12,994 nucleotides of DNA from CAZCBJ01 sp964496705 (GCA_964496705.1 CAZCBJ010000102.1:1-12994); one strand, 5' to 3'; shown: positions 1 to 6,527, counted from the stretch's first letter. The notes: a model not told the origin generated them from the letters alone. Numbers and translations: made by a program.

Positions 1-20
1 GAAGCCGTCCTCCGATCTGA

Positions 21-48
21 TTAGCCTGTGCTCATCCTGGGGTACAAT
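21..48 (+). promoter_or_regulatory. weak candidate promoter for the D-serine dehydratase-like gene
   Basis: A TACAAT hexamer at 43-48 resembles a -10 box, with a poor -35 candidate (TTAGCC, 21-26) 16 bases upstream. Transcription would start near 55 and leave a leader of about 28 bases before the ATG at 83. Only three of six bases of the -35 match the consensus, so this is a tentative assignment. The window begins just upstream, so the gene could also be read from a promoter outside the window. Confidence 0.3.
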
Positions 49-82
49 ACTCCCAACCTCTTTGCACAGGATATGCCCAGCC

Positions 83-1183
83 ATGACCATTTTTGACTCG
101 ATTCAAAAACCCACCCTGCTGATCGCTGAGCAGCGCGTCCGCGCCAATATCCAGCGCATGGCTGTCAAAGCCGCCAGCCAGAACATTCGCTTCCGACCGC
201 ACTTCAAGACTCACCAATCCGCCGAGATTGGCGAGTGGTTCCGGCCAGCCGGCGTCACCGCCATCACCGTCACCTCATTGGATATGGCTGAGTATTTTGC
301 CGCCCACGGCTGGCGGGATATGACCATCGCCTTCCCGGTCAACCTGCGCCAGATCGAGGGATTGAACCGACTAGCCGATCACATTCACTTGGAGCTGCTG
401 GTCGAATCGCCTGAGAGCGCTGCGCAACTCGAGCAAAAGCTCAGCCTAGCCCTGGATGTTTGGATCAAGATCGACAGCGGCGGGGGGCGCACCGGCATCC
501 CCTGGGACCAATCCCGTCCTCTGCTGGAGCTCGCCCGGGCGATTCAAGCCAGCCGCAAACTGAATTTGAAAGGACTCCTCACCCACGCCGGACATACCTA
601 TACTGGCGGTTCGCCGGAATCCATCCGGGCAGTATACAGCGAGAGCGTGACCCGCATGAATCACGCCCGCCAGACATTGTCTGAAAGCGGTTTCACCGGT
701 ATCCAACTCAGCGTGGGGGACACGCCGGGCTGCACTTTGAGCCGCGACCTGGGCGCCGTGGATGAAATCCGCCCCGGTAATTTTGTCTTCTACGACGCCG
801 AACAACTCACCTGGGGGGTTTGCGCTGAAGAAGATGTAGCCGCCGCGCTGGCTTGCCCGGTGGTGGCCGTTCACCCGCAGCGCGAGGAGGCCGTGCTATA
901 CGGCGGCGCGATACACCTTTCCAAAGATTTCTTTCTGGAAGATGGCCGCGCGGTGCACGGCCGGGTATGTCTGCCCGAAGGGGACATCTGGGGCTCGCCC
1001 CTGCCCGGCGCCTACGTCGCCCGCCTGTCACAGGAGCACGGTGTGGCGCACATTCCTGCCCACCACCTGCAGCGTATCCGGGTCGGCGATTTGCTGTGCA
1101 TCATCCCCGCGCACGTTTGCCTCACCGTGCAGGTGATGCGCGGCTGTATGACCCTCGAAGGTCGGCCTCTCCCCGTGATCTAG
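83..1183 (+). CDS. PLP-dependent D-serine dehydratase / D-threonine aldolase-like protein
   Basis: A 366-residue enzyme of the fold-type III (alanine-racemase-like N-terminal barrel) D-threonine aldolase / eukaryotic-type D-serine dehydratase family. The PLP lysine is expected at about K42 in the motif RPHFKTHQ, followed by the family segment AITVTSLDMAEYFAAHGW. The C-terminal domain ends with IIPAHVCLTV, whose H-x-C pair (about H344 and C346) matches the zinc-binding His/Cys pair known from D-serine dehydratases; D-threonine aldolases usually have H-x-D. This favours dehydratase chemistry (D-serine to pyruvate and ammonia), although the substrate is inferred only. It should be cytoplasmic, as no signal peptide is seen. 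The frame is open back to a TTG at 62, but the ATG at 83 is preferred because it gives the usual family N-terminus; no strong ribosome site is visible. Its TAG stop overlaps the stop of the convergent protease gene. Confidence 0.85.
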   Translation: MTIFDSIQKPTLLIAEQRVRANIQRMAVKAASQNIRFRPHFKTHQSAEIGEWFRPAGVTAITVTSLDMAEYFAAHGWRDMTIAFPVNLRQIEGLNRLADHIHLELLVESPESAAQLEQKLSLALDVWIKIDSGGGRTGIPWDQSRPLLELARAIQASRKLNLKGLLTHAGHTYTGGSPESIRAVYSESVTRMNHARQTLSESGFTGIQLSVGDTPGCTLSRDLGAVDEIRPGNFVFYDAEQLTWGVCAEEDVAAALACPVVAVHPQREEAVLYGGAIHLSKDFFLEDGRAVHGRVCLPEGDIWGSPLPGAYVARLSQEHGVAHIPAHHLQRIRVGDLLCIIPAHVCLTVQVMRGCMTLEGRPLPVI

Positions 1184-2391
1184 AACATCGCCACCGTCAG
1201 CGGGATGGGCGTGAAGGTCAGCAGAAAAATGAGCAAGCCCACCACCGCCAGCAGCTTGCGCGGCGCATCAATCGGCGTGATCTGGTCCAGCGGTTCAGCA
1301 TACACGCGCCCGAAAAAGAAAATTAAAGCCGCCCAGATGAACCAGCCGCTCCAGAAGAACCCCAGTCCAATCAACACGATCAGGATGACCGGGAACAAGC
1401 GCTGCGCCCATTTGCGCCCGAACAACACGTACATCAAGTGCCCGCCGTCCAACTGACCGGCTGGGATCAGGTTCATTGCCGTCACCAACAGCCCGCCCCA
1501 CCCAGCCCAGGCGACCGGGCTGATGGTCACATCATATCCGCCCAGCGGCAGCGGGCGCCCGGTGAAGAAGTAGCGCAGCCAGTACACAAACGGCGAAAGA
1601 CCCTCAAAGCTGGCCGGCTCCGGCAGCCAACGACCGAAGACGATATACTTGACCAACAGATAGAGCACTGAATTTCCCTCGAACTGGTAGCCCACCCCTG
1701 CGCCCAAGCCTGAGGTCACCACCGGCTGAACTTGTGAAAGCCACAAACCGATGAACAACACCGGCACCGCCACGATGAACCCCGCCAACGGACCGGCGAT
1801 GCCAATATCCAGCAGGATCTTGCGGTTGCGCGGGATTTCCTTCATGCTGATGAACGCCCCCAGCGTCCCAAACGGGCTCATCAGCGGCAGTGGGATGAAA
1901 TAGGGCAAGGTTACGTGCACCCGGTGAAAGCGTCCAGCCAGATAATGGCCGAATTCATGCGCGCCAAGAATTGCCAACATGCTGACCGCAAACGGCCAGC
2001 CTTGCTGAACCAAAGCTGCGGCGATTTCAAGCAGCGAACCGCTCGGCGCTTCCTGCAGTCCGAACAGCGCCCCGGTCAACAATACGCTGAAGAAGGTGAC
2101 GATGAACAACAGCAGGTTGACCCTCGGGTTGGAAGGTTTCGGATTTTGTGGCACACCCTTCACCAGCAGAACGGCATGCAAGTTGCCGTCCCAGCGGAAC
2201 AGCGGCGTGATGCCGTACGGTTTGAGCTGCTCGAATAACTGGTCATAGGCGCGCTCGCTGTCCTCTGAGTAAAGCCGGCCGCGAAAGCGCACCACATATT
2301 TCGTCTTTCCGGTTCCCTGGGTGGTGTCCTCGATGCGCATCACCTTGCTGACCAGACCCGCCAGCATATCCATTTCAACAGACATTTCCAT
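1180..2391 (-). CDS. M50-family (site-2 protease type) membrane metalloprotease
   Basis: A 403-residue intramembrane zinc protease. Residues 1-90 form a soluble N-terminal region; the rest is membrane segments. The zinc motif HEFGH is at 145-149 in AILGAHEFGHYLAG, and the third ligand is in NLIPAGQLDGGH (about 307-318, aspartate 315). The segment DIGIAGPLAGFIVAVP is typical of the EGY/cyanobacterial-like branch of M50. Such enzymes cut transmembrane substrates, often anti-sigma factors or signal proteins; the target here is unknown. The start at 2391 is chosen because GGAGA lies 8 bases upstream of this ATG. A longer open frame reaches 2511, but those extra codons run through the selenocysteine tRNA gene and are not protein-coding. 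The start lies only 20 bases after the tRNA, so both may share a transcript. The stop is TAG inside a CTAG shared with the convergent gene. Confidence 0.9.
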   Translation of the reverse strand: MEMSVEMDMLAGLVSKVMRIEDTTQGTGKTKYVVRFRGRLYSEDSERAYDQLFEQLKPYGITPLFRWDGNLHAVLLVKGVPQNPKPSNPRVNLLLFIVTFFSVLLTGALFGLQEAPSGSLLEIAAALVQQGWPFAVSMLAILGAHEFGHYLAGRFHRVHVTLPYFIPLPLMSPFGTLGAFISMKEIPRNRKILLDIGIAGPLAGFIVAVPVLFIGLWLSQVQPVVTSGLGAGVGYQFEGNSVLYLLVKYIVFGRWLPEPASFEGLSPFVYWLRYFFTGRPLPLGGYDVTISPVAWAGWGGLLVTAMNLIPAGQLDGGHLMYVLFGRKWAQRLFPVILIVLIGLGFFWSGWFIWAALIFFFGRVYAEPLDQITPIDAPRKLLAVVGLLIFLLTFTPIPLTVAMF

Positions 2392-2411
2392 AATAAATTC
2401 TCCAATAAAAA

Positions 2412-2507
2412 GGCGGGAATGGATGGGTGTCGAACCCACCGCGGCCCGCAACGCGACCCGCCACCGGTTTTGAAGACCGGGGAACCCACCGGGACTCAAC
2501 CACTCCC
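2412..2507 (-). tRNA. selC: selenocysteine tRNA (anticodon UCA)
   Basis: Folded by eye on the minus strand. The acceptor stem has 8 pairs (GGGAGTGG with CCATTCCC), the extended length that marks bacterial tRNA-Sec. The D arm has 6 pairs with a 4-base loop (GAGTCC, CGGT, GGGTTC). The anticodon arm is CCGGT-CTTCAAA-ACCGG, giving anticodon TCA. A long GC-rich variable arm folds as a stem of about 8 pairs with one mismatch and a GTT loop. The T arm is GTGGG-TTCGACA-CCCAT. The discriminator is G followed by CC; the terminal A of CCA is not encoded (the next base is T). These traits together are specific for tRNA-Sec and exclude tRNA-Ser. It sits between its promoter and the M50 protease gene. Confidence 0.95.
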
Positions 2508-2519
2508 ACAACGGAGTTA

Positions 2520-2548
2520 AGCATACCGTAAAGGGAGAGCTTGCGCAA
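2520..2548 (-). promoter_or_regulatory. promoter of the selenocysteine tRNA (and probably the M50 protease)
   Basis: On the minus strand TTGCGC (2543-2548) and TATGCT (2520-2525) are separated by 17 bases, a good housekeeping-type spacing. Transcription would start near 2513, a few bases before the mature tRNA 5' end at 2507. No terminator is seen between the tRNA and the protease gene, so read-through into the protease is likely. Confidence 0.6.
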
Positions 2549-2562
2549 GGTCAGAAGGTGAA

Positions 2563-2572
2563 NNNNNNNNNN
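2563..2572. other. assembly gap (10 N)
   Basis: Ten consecutive N bases mark a scaffold join of unknown true length. The flanks carry the same 11-base string, TTAAGCATACC, at 2517-2527 and 2582-2592. A contig may therefore have ended at a local repeat, and the intervening sequence could be larger than ten bases. Confidence 0.99.
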
Positions 2573-2584
2573 ACTCCCGGCTTA

Positions 2585-2613
2585 AGCATACCCCACCCAC
2601 TAACTTATGTCCA
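2585..2613 (-). promoter_or_regulatory. second promoter-like element reading into the gap
   Basis: On the minus strand TGGACA (2608-2613) and TATGCT (2585-2590) are separated by 17 bases. The -10 box lies in the repeated string that also holds the -10 of the tRNA promoter. After it the sequence continues GGGAGT and then enters the gap; GGGAGT equals the first six bases of the selenocysteine tRNA. This may be a duplicated tRNA start, a promoter for an unseen transcript, or an assembly effect. Confidence 0.35.
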
Positions 2614-2633
2614 GTCGCCTGTCCATCCCGCGC

Positions 2634-2909
2634 TCAAAAGCCAAACAACGGTCCCATCACCCGGCGGATGAAACCCATGATTGCATCCACGTTGATCACG
2701 ATCAGAATGCTGGCAACCAGAAACACAAAAGCCAGGCCGATGATAACCATCCCTGCCGAAAAATCATTCGTCAGTGCAGTCACCCCCTTAACCAGCAGGT
2801 AAATCACCAGGCCGACGACCAGGATCACAACCGGCCAGAATAAATAGGGCGGGATATAGCGAAAGATGGGCCAGTAATAGATGGGCGGGAGCAGGATATT
2901 ACAAATCAT
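2634..2909 (-). CDS. small hypothetical membrane protein with two transmembrane helices
   Basis: A 91-residue protein whose family I do not recognise. Two hydrophobic helices are visible, at about residues 22-42 (rich in V, I and L after PPYLFWP) and 51-74 (SAGMVIIGLAFVFLVASILIV). They are preceded by an aromatic, proline-rich N-terminus (LPPIYYWPIFRYIPPYLF) and followed by a short basic tail with IRR. The start at 2909 is chosen because GGAGG lies 4 bases upstream of the ATG; the frame stays open to 3092, but that extension crosses a terminator-like hairpin. The upstream 60 bases are AT-rich and could hold a promoter, but no hexamer pair has ideal spacing. It is separated from the ligase-like gene by hairpins, so it is probably transcribed on its own. 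Confidence 0.65.
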   Translation of the reverse strand: MICNILLPPIYYWPIFRYIPPYLFWPVVILVVGLVIYLLVKGVTALTNDFSAGMVIIGLAFVFLVASILIVINVDAIMGFIRRVMGPLFGF

Positions 2910-3012
2910 CGTGCCTCCAATCGTGGTCGCAAAAAACAACCGATACAATAATGATATCAAAAAATTGACAACTGCAAAGACCCTACGGAGGGCTCGACTG
3001 CCTCCGCAAACG

Positions 3013-3054
3013 AGAAAACCTTCCTGCAGCAGGTATCGCACAGGAAGGTTTTCT
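3013..3054 (-). terminator. perfect 14-bp hairpin, probable terminator of the ligase-like gene
   Basis: AGAAAACCTTCCTG (3013-3026) and its exact complement CAGGAAGGTTTTCT (3041-3054) flank a 14-base loop. Read on the minus strand the 3' arm ends in a T-rich run (GGTTTTCT), as in an intrinsic terminator. It lies about 75 bases downstream of the ligase-like stop and about 100 bases upstream of the small membrane protein start. Because the stem starts with an A-run, it could also act in the plus direction. Confidence 0.7.
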
Positions 3055-3075
3055 ACTCCAATCATTTTTTGGCAG

Positions 3076-3106
3076 GCGCCCACCTGACTCAACAGTCAGC
3101 GGGCGC
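3076..3106 (-). other. stable compound hairpin in the 3' region of the ligase-like gene
   Basis: An outer 6-bp stem (GCGCCC, 3076-3081, with GGGCGC, 3101-3106) encloses an inner 6-bp stem (CTGACT with AGTCAG) and a 4-base loop. A further 5-bp hairpin (GGTGG, CCACC, 3111-3125) lies next to it, just after the ligase-like stop. There is no T-run after the stem on the minus strand, so it is more likely a transcript 3'-end protecting structure or a helper to the terminator at 3013-3054 than a terminator itself. Confidence 0.5.
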
Positions 3107-3127
3107 AGGCGGTGGAGTTGCCACCAG

Positions 3128-4159
3128 TTACCTCAGAGCTGGCACCGGTTCGAAAGGTCGCAGGGAGAGTTGCCGAATCTGCGCTGAGGGCGTGGAGTTC
3201 AGACGCCGCCAGGCGGCAGCCAGTATTTTACCGATCAGGTCGGTGTACGAATACCCGGCTGTGCGGGCGGCATAAACAATCGAAGCCTGCTCGGGGTCTG
3301 GGAAAAGCAACGGAAGGGGATTGACCTCCAGAATAAACGCATTTCCCTGTGAGTCCATGCGCAGGTCCATACGGCACACGTCCAGCAGATTCAATGCGCG
3401 CATCGCGCGCAGCGCCAGGTCCTGCAAATATGCAGTGGTATCAAGGGGCAAGGGCGCCGGGCAAATGCGATACACACCGCTGTCGGTGGCTTCCTTCAGG
3501 CGGTGGGAATAGAACCCGGTGGGTGAAACGATCTCCACAATCGGCAGCACCTCATCCCCCACCACCGAGATGGTGAACTCGCGCCCATCCACGTATTCTT
3601 CGACCAGGATGGGAGCCCTCACCACCTCCCAGATATAACGCACCTGGGCCAGCAGTTGCTCGTAATTTTCCACCCTGGCATTGTCGTTGATGCCCACTGA
3701 CGAACCCTCGGTGGCTGGTTTGACGAACAATGGATAACGCAGATTTACCGGGGGCATGTGTTCCGGGTCTTCAATCACCAGGAAATTGGCCGTCGGCAGT
3801 CCGTTCTGGGCAAAAAGTTGTTTGGCGATGTGTTTGTTATGCGACAGCAGCATCCCCAGACCGTTGGAACCTGTGTGCGGGATGCCCATCATTTCCAGCA
3901 AAATGGGGGTCTGCGCTTCGCGCGACGGCCCAAAATGACCTTCCCCCCAGTTAAAACAAATATCTGGCCTGAACTCCGCCAGATCTTTGACCAGATTCAC
4001 GTCTGCCGCGTAGTAGCGGGCCTCATGACCGAGGCTTTCCAGGGCAGAGATGATTGCGTCAACCGTGATGCGATCGTCAAGGTCGTCCCAACGCCCAGGA
4101 GGGTCTTCGGGACTGACCGGCGCATCCTCCTTTAGATTTGCCAACACTGCAACTTTCAT
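3128..4159 (-). CDS. D-alanine-D-alanine ligase-like ATP-grasp protein
   Basis: A 343-residue ATP-grasp ligase related to Ddl. The nucleotide-binding core is recognisable: FVKPATEGSSVGI (about 145-157, lysine 147), VEEYVDGREFTI (about 187-198), the metal-binding aspartate in CRMDLRMD (about 262-269) and LEVNPLP (about 277-283) with E278 and N280. Several Ddl hallmarks are missing. The N-terminus lacks the usual GGxSxEHEVS-type substrate motif, the loop that normally holds YDYxxKY reads FYSHRLKEATD, and the final NTLPG motif is NPLPL. It may therefore join a different carboxylate to an amine or amino acid than the cell-wall enzyme. The start at 4159 has GGAG 8 bases upstream; the open frame to 4237 is rejected because it crosses the promoter. 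It appears monocistronic, with a promoter before it and hairpins after it. Confidence 0.8.
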   Translation of the reverse strand: MKVAVLANLKEDAPVSPEDPPGRWDDLDDRITVDAIISALESLGHEARYYAADVNLVKDLAEFRPDICFNWGEGHFGPSREAQTPILLEMMGIPHTGSNGLGMLLSHNKHIAKQLFAQNGLPTANFLVIEDPEHMPPVNLRYPLFVKPATEGSSVGINDNARVENYEQLLAQVRYIWEVVRAPILVEEYVDGREFTISVVGDEVLPIVEIVSPTGFYSHRLKEATDSGVYRICPAPLPLDTTAYLQDLALRAMRALNLLDVCRMDLRMDSQGNAFILEVNPLPLLFPDPEQASIVYAARTAGYSYTDLIGKILAAAWRRLNSTPSAQIRQLSLRPFEPVPALR

Positions 4160-4199
4160 TTTCTTATCTCCATACGAGTCAATCGAATACAAGCTGCCG

Positions 4200-4228
4200 A
4201 ATATACACCCATTCGGTAGATAATGCAA
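4200..4228 (-). promoter_or_regulatory. promoter of the ligase-like gene
   Basis: On the minus strand TTGCAT (4223-4228) and TATATT (4200-4205) are separated by exactly 17 bases. Transcription would start near 4193, giving a leader of about 34 bases to the ATG at 4159, with a ribosome site GGAG in between. The match and spacing are good for a housekeeping sigma factor. Confidence 0.65.
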
Positions 4229-4263
4229 TCCCTGCAAAGTTAAGAAAATGGTGAGATTTCAAC

Positions 4264-4809
4264 TTAAAATAAAAACGGCAGCACCAATTCCATCACAGGT
4301 CTGACCGGCAGAATCAACACCCCCACCGCCATCCCCACCACCATTCCCGCCAGAACATCTGACAGATAATGCACACCCATCACGACTCGCGCCAGGCTGA
4401 CCAGCGGCGCCCACAACGCCAGAATCACCCCGAACCAACCCGGCCCCAGACCCAAACCCAGCACTGCCAGCAAAAAAGCGCGCGCCGCATGACCCGAAGG
4501 AAATGAATGTGGATCAGTGTTGCGGTATATCGCGCCCCACTCGCCCACAGGGCGTCTGCGCCGCACGGTGAACTTGATCGCCAGCACCAACACCGCCAGC
4601 GTTACCACCCCAAATCCCAACACCAACGCCCGCGCCCGCCATTCTTCGCGGGTGAACAACCAGATCAGCCCCAGGCCGGTCATCCAGAACCACGAATCCC
4701 CAGAGTGGGCCAGCACCGCCATCAGCCCAAACCAGCCCTTCTGTTCCGGTTGCAGGCGCAATTTCTGTGAATATTGCTTGTCGAGTTGCAGAAATCGGCT
4801 CAAATTCAT
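4264..4809 (-). CDS. PAP2-family membrane phosphatase
   Basis: A 181-residue integral membrane acid phosphatase of the PAP2 superfamily, which removes phosphate from lipid or polyprenyl (pyro)phosphates at the membrane. All three signatures are visible: K-x6-RP as KFTVRRRRP (K79, R86, P87), PSGH in SFPSGHAARA (104-107), and the third motif ARVVMGVHYLSD with R141, H147 and D151. The usual serine before that arginine is alanine (A140). Several hydrophobic helices flank the motifs. The ATG at 4809 overlaps the stop of the upstream nucleotidyltransferase gene as ATGA, so translation is probably coupled; an open frame back to 4893 lies inside that gene and is rejected. It is the last gene of the three-gene set, and no clear terminator follows. 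The substrate is unknown. Confidence 0.85.
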   Translation of the reverse strand: MNLSRFLQLDKQYSQKLRLQPEQKGWFGLMAVLAHSGDSWFWMTGLGLIWLFTREEWRARALVLGFGVVTLAVLVLAIKFTVRRRRPVGEWGAIYRNTDPHSFPSGHAARAFLLAVLGLGLGPGWFGVILALWAPLVSLARVVMGVHYLSDVLAGMVVGMAVGVLILPVRPVMELVLPFLF

Positions 4810-5579
4810 CCAGACACACTCGCCAGATAGGATCGCGCTAATTCTAACTGGTAAGGCTTGTCCACGTCCATAGCCATTTCGGCAAACGGACAAATCACTG
4901 CCCTGCCGCGCAGCCCGATGCGCTGGCTCACCTGTTTCACCGCCTGGTGCAGGTCCAGATTGCCCAACAGCAAGCCAAGCAGCGGTCCAAAACCGATGAT
5001 CGAGGCTTGCCGGATCGGATTCTTGCGGTTTTCAATCAGTTCACGCCACAGTGGGTTTGGGTTGAGCGCTGCCCGGGTGGTAAAGGCATTGACATCTCCT
5101 CCGCACACCTCCAAACCTTTAAGTTTGACATAAGTGCGGCGCGAGCCGGGAAAGGTGCGTTCCATGACCTGGCGCTCCACCACCAGATAATACAGCTCAT
5201 CCTCACCCGCTGCCACCAAATCCGCCAGCCAGTTGACCATCTCAGCCTGGATGCAGGGCACATCTGAGGCGGTCAGGATGCAATGCTGCGATTCTGGATT
5301 GTGACGGTGCACTTCCTTCGCTCCGGCAATGATATTGTCCAACATGCTGCCCTGATTATCGAGCGCATATATCGGTCCGGGATAATCCAGCGGTGTGCCC
5401 GGCGGCAGCCCGATCACCACCACACATTCCACCCGCGGAGACCCGGCCAGCGCATCCAGCACCCACTGGATCATCGTTTTCCCGTGAAGTTCCAGCAGCG
5501 CCTTGCACCCTCCACCGGTTTCGCTATACAGTGGTTCGCCTGGTTTGGGAAAGCCCCCGGCAGTCAGAATGACATCCAT
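4806..5579 (-). CDS. MobA-like nucleotidyltransferase
   Basis: A 257-residue protein of the GT-A-type NTP transferase superfamily (MobA/IspD-like), which transfers a nucleotidyl group from CTP, GTP or similar to a phosphorylated acceptor. The N-terminal nucleotide loop is VILTAGGFPKPGEP, with the catalytic-type lysine in GCKALLELHGKTMIQW (about K27). The metal-binding aspartate is in LTASDVPCI (D106). The closing motif is MAMDVDKPYQLELAR (about 235-249), as in many MobA-like proteins. The start at 5579 is preferred because GGAG lies 8 bases upstream; a GTG at 5585 is too close to that site. It starts 2 bases after the upstream stop and overlaps the PAP2 start. The pairing with a membrane phosphatase suggests a lipid or glycan head-group pathway rather than molybdopterin, but the substrate cannot be read from the sequence. 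Confidence 0.75.
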   Translation of the reverse strand: MDVILTAGGFPKPGEPLYSETGGGCKALLELHGKTMIQWVLDALAGSPRVECVVVIGLPPGTPLDYPGPIYALDNQGSMLDNIIAGAKEVHRHNPESQHCILTASDVPCIQAEMVNWLADLVAAGEDELYYLVVERQVMERTFPGSRRTYVKLKGLEVCGGDVNAFTTRAALNPNPLWRELIENRKNPIRQASIIGFGPLLGLLLGNLDLHQAVKQVSQRIGLRGRAVICPFAEMAMDVDKPYQLELARSYLASVSG

Positions 5580-5581
5580 CC

Positions 5582-6499
5582 TCACAGCTCCTGGATCTGG
5601 GGGCGCATGTTCAAGCGATCCACCACGCCCGCCATCATTCGGAAATAATCCTCAGCATGCGCATAATCCACCCTTTCTTTCCATCCCAGCGCTGCCAGCA
5701 GGGCCGCCTCCATCATGTTGGTGCCAAATGAACGACCTTCCAGCACCGGCGTGGTGGTGATCAGGTATTTGACCCCGGCTCTGCGGAAAATTTCCTGGTC
5801 TTCCGGCGTGGTGGTATTGGTGACCACCACCTTGCCGTCCATCCGCTCCGGCATGTAGCGGCGGATGTAATGGCAATCGCCGGCGATCACGCTGGCCCAG
5901 TGGAATTGTTTTTCCCATTTGGGCGTGCGCTTCTCCTGCTCTTTGCCCACCGGGTACAGCCAATGGAATGGCACCCGCGAAACCAGCGGCAGAAGCGCCC
6001 CCGCATAAGCCTTCAGCACCGGCACACTGCGCACCGGCAAGGGCAGGCCGAGCGCGAACATTAAATCACCAAAAATGTAATCATATCCTGCCTCGAGGAA
6101 GCCGCGCGCCAGCCCCCAGCGGTCAACCGCTGTGATGATGAACACCTTCTTGTCTTGCACGTATCCGCCCAGCTCTCTATCCACAATCCCGGCTGCTTTC
6201 ACTTCCAGCGTCGCTTTCAGCCCGTTGCCGTCCGCCACCGGTGTGCGGCGAACATTGCGCACCATTTTCGCTGCAGAGTGCAAGGAATACCAGCGGTCCA
6301 CCACCATCACGCCCAGATCCGCCCCACCCATGCCAAAGGCATCCACTTTCCCATCCATTTCCTCAAACATGCGCGCCGCTTGATCCATATCCCCATTGGT
6401 GCCGGTGCGTTCCAGGTGAACCTGTTCACCCAGCAGCTCAATTTCCACAGCCTTATCCCGCCGGGATGAGCCGATGCTTACACTGACCGCTTGTTTCAT
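5582..6499 (-). CDS. protein resembling those annotated quinate 5-dehydrogenase; true function uncertain
   Basis: A 305-residue, apparently soluble protein. It begins MKQAVSVSIGSSRRDKAVEI, followed by GEQVHLERTGTNGDMDQA, DGKVDAFGMGGADL (about 49-62) and TPVADGNGLKATLE (about 86-99). I associate this pattern with a bacterial family that databases often label quinate 5-dehydrogenase. No classical glycine-rich Rossmann motif is obvious, so I treat that label with caution. Conserved-looking stretches in the second half are VAGDCHYIRRYMP-like (205-217) and VVVTNTTTPED (about 224-234). The start at 6499 has a strong ribosome site, GGAGGT, 7 bases upstream. It is the first gene of a tightly packed unit with the nucleotidyltransferase and the PAP2 phosphatase. 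Its leader carries a perfect 9-bp hairpin, which may regulate the unit. Confidence 0.55.
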   Translation of the reverse strand: MKQAVSVSIGSSRRDKAVEIELLGEQVHLERTGTNGDMDQAARMFEEMDGKVDAFGMGGADLGVMVVDRWYSLHSAAKMVRNVRRTPVADGNGLKATLEVKAAGIVDRELGGYVQDKKVFIITAVDRWGLARGFLEAGYDYIFGDLMFALGLPLPVRSVPVLKAYAGALLPLVSRVPFHWLYPVGKEQEKRTPKWEKQFHWASVIAGDCHYIRRYMPERMDGKVVVTNTTTPEDQEIFRRAGVKYLITTTPVLEGRSFGTNMMEAALLAALGWKERVDYAHAEDYFRMMAGVVDRLNMRPQIQEL

Positions 6500-6527
6500 G
6501 TGAAATACCTCCGTGACAATTTTTTAC

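Noticed and set aside
62..82. TTG start for the D-serine dehydratase-like gene
   Set aside because: It adds seven residues not typical of the family and uses a rarer start codon; the ATG at 83 fits better.
446..1031. Long antisense frames inside the dehydratase-like gene
   Set aside because: They have no family features and unbalanced Arg/Pro-rich composition, as expected of shadow frames in GC-rich DNA.
2392..2511. N-terminal extension of the M50 protease to an ATG at 2511
   Set aside because: These codons coincide with the selenocysteine tRNA; the ATG at 2391 has a proper ribosome site.
2910..3092. Extension of the small membrane protein to an ATG at 3092
   Set aside because: The extension runs through two hairpins including a terminator-like one; the ATG at 2909 has GGAGG close upstream.
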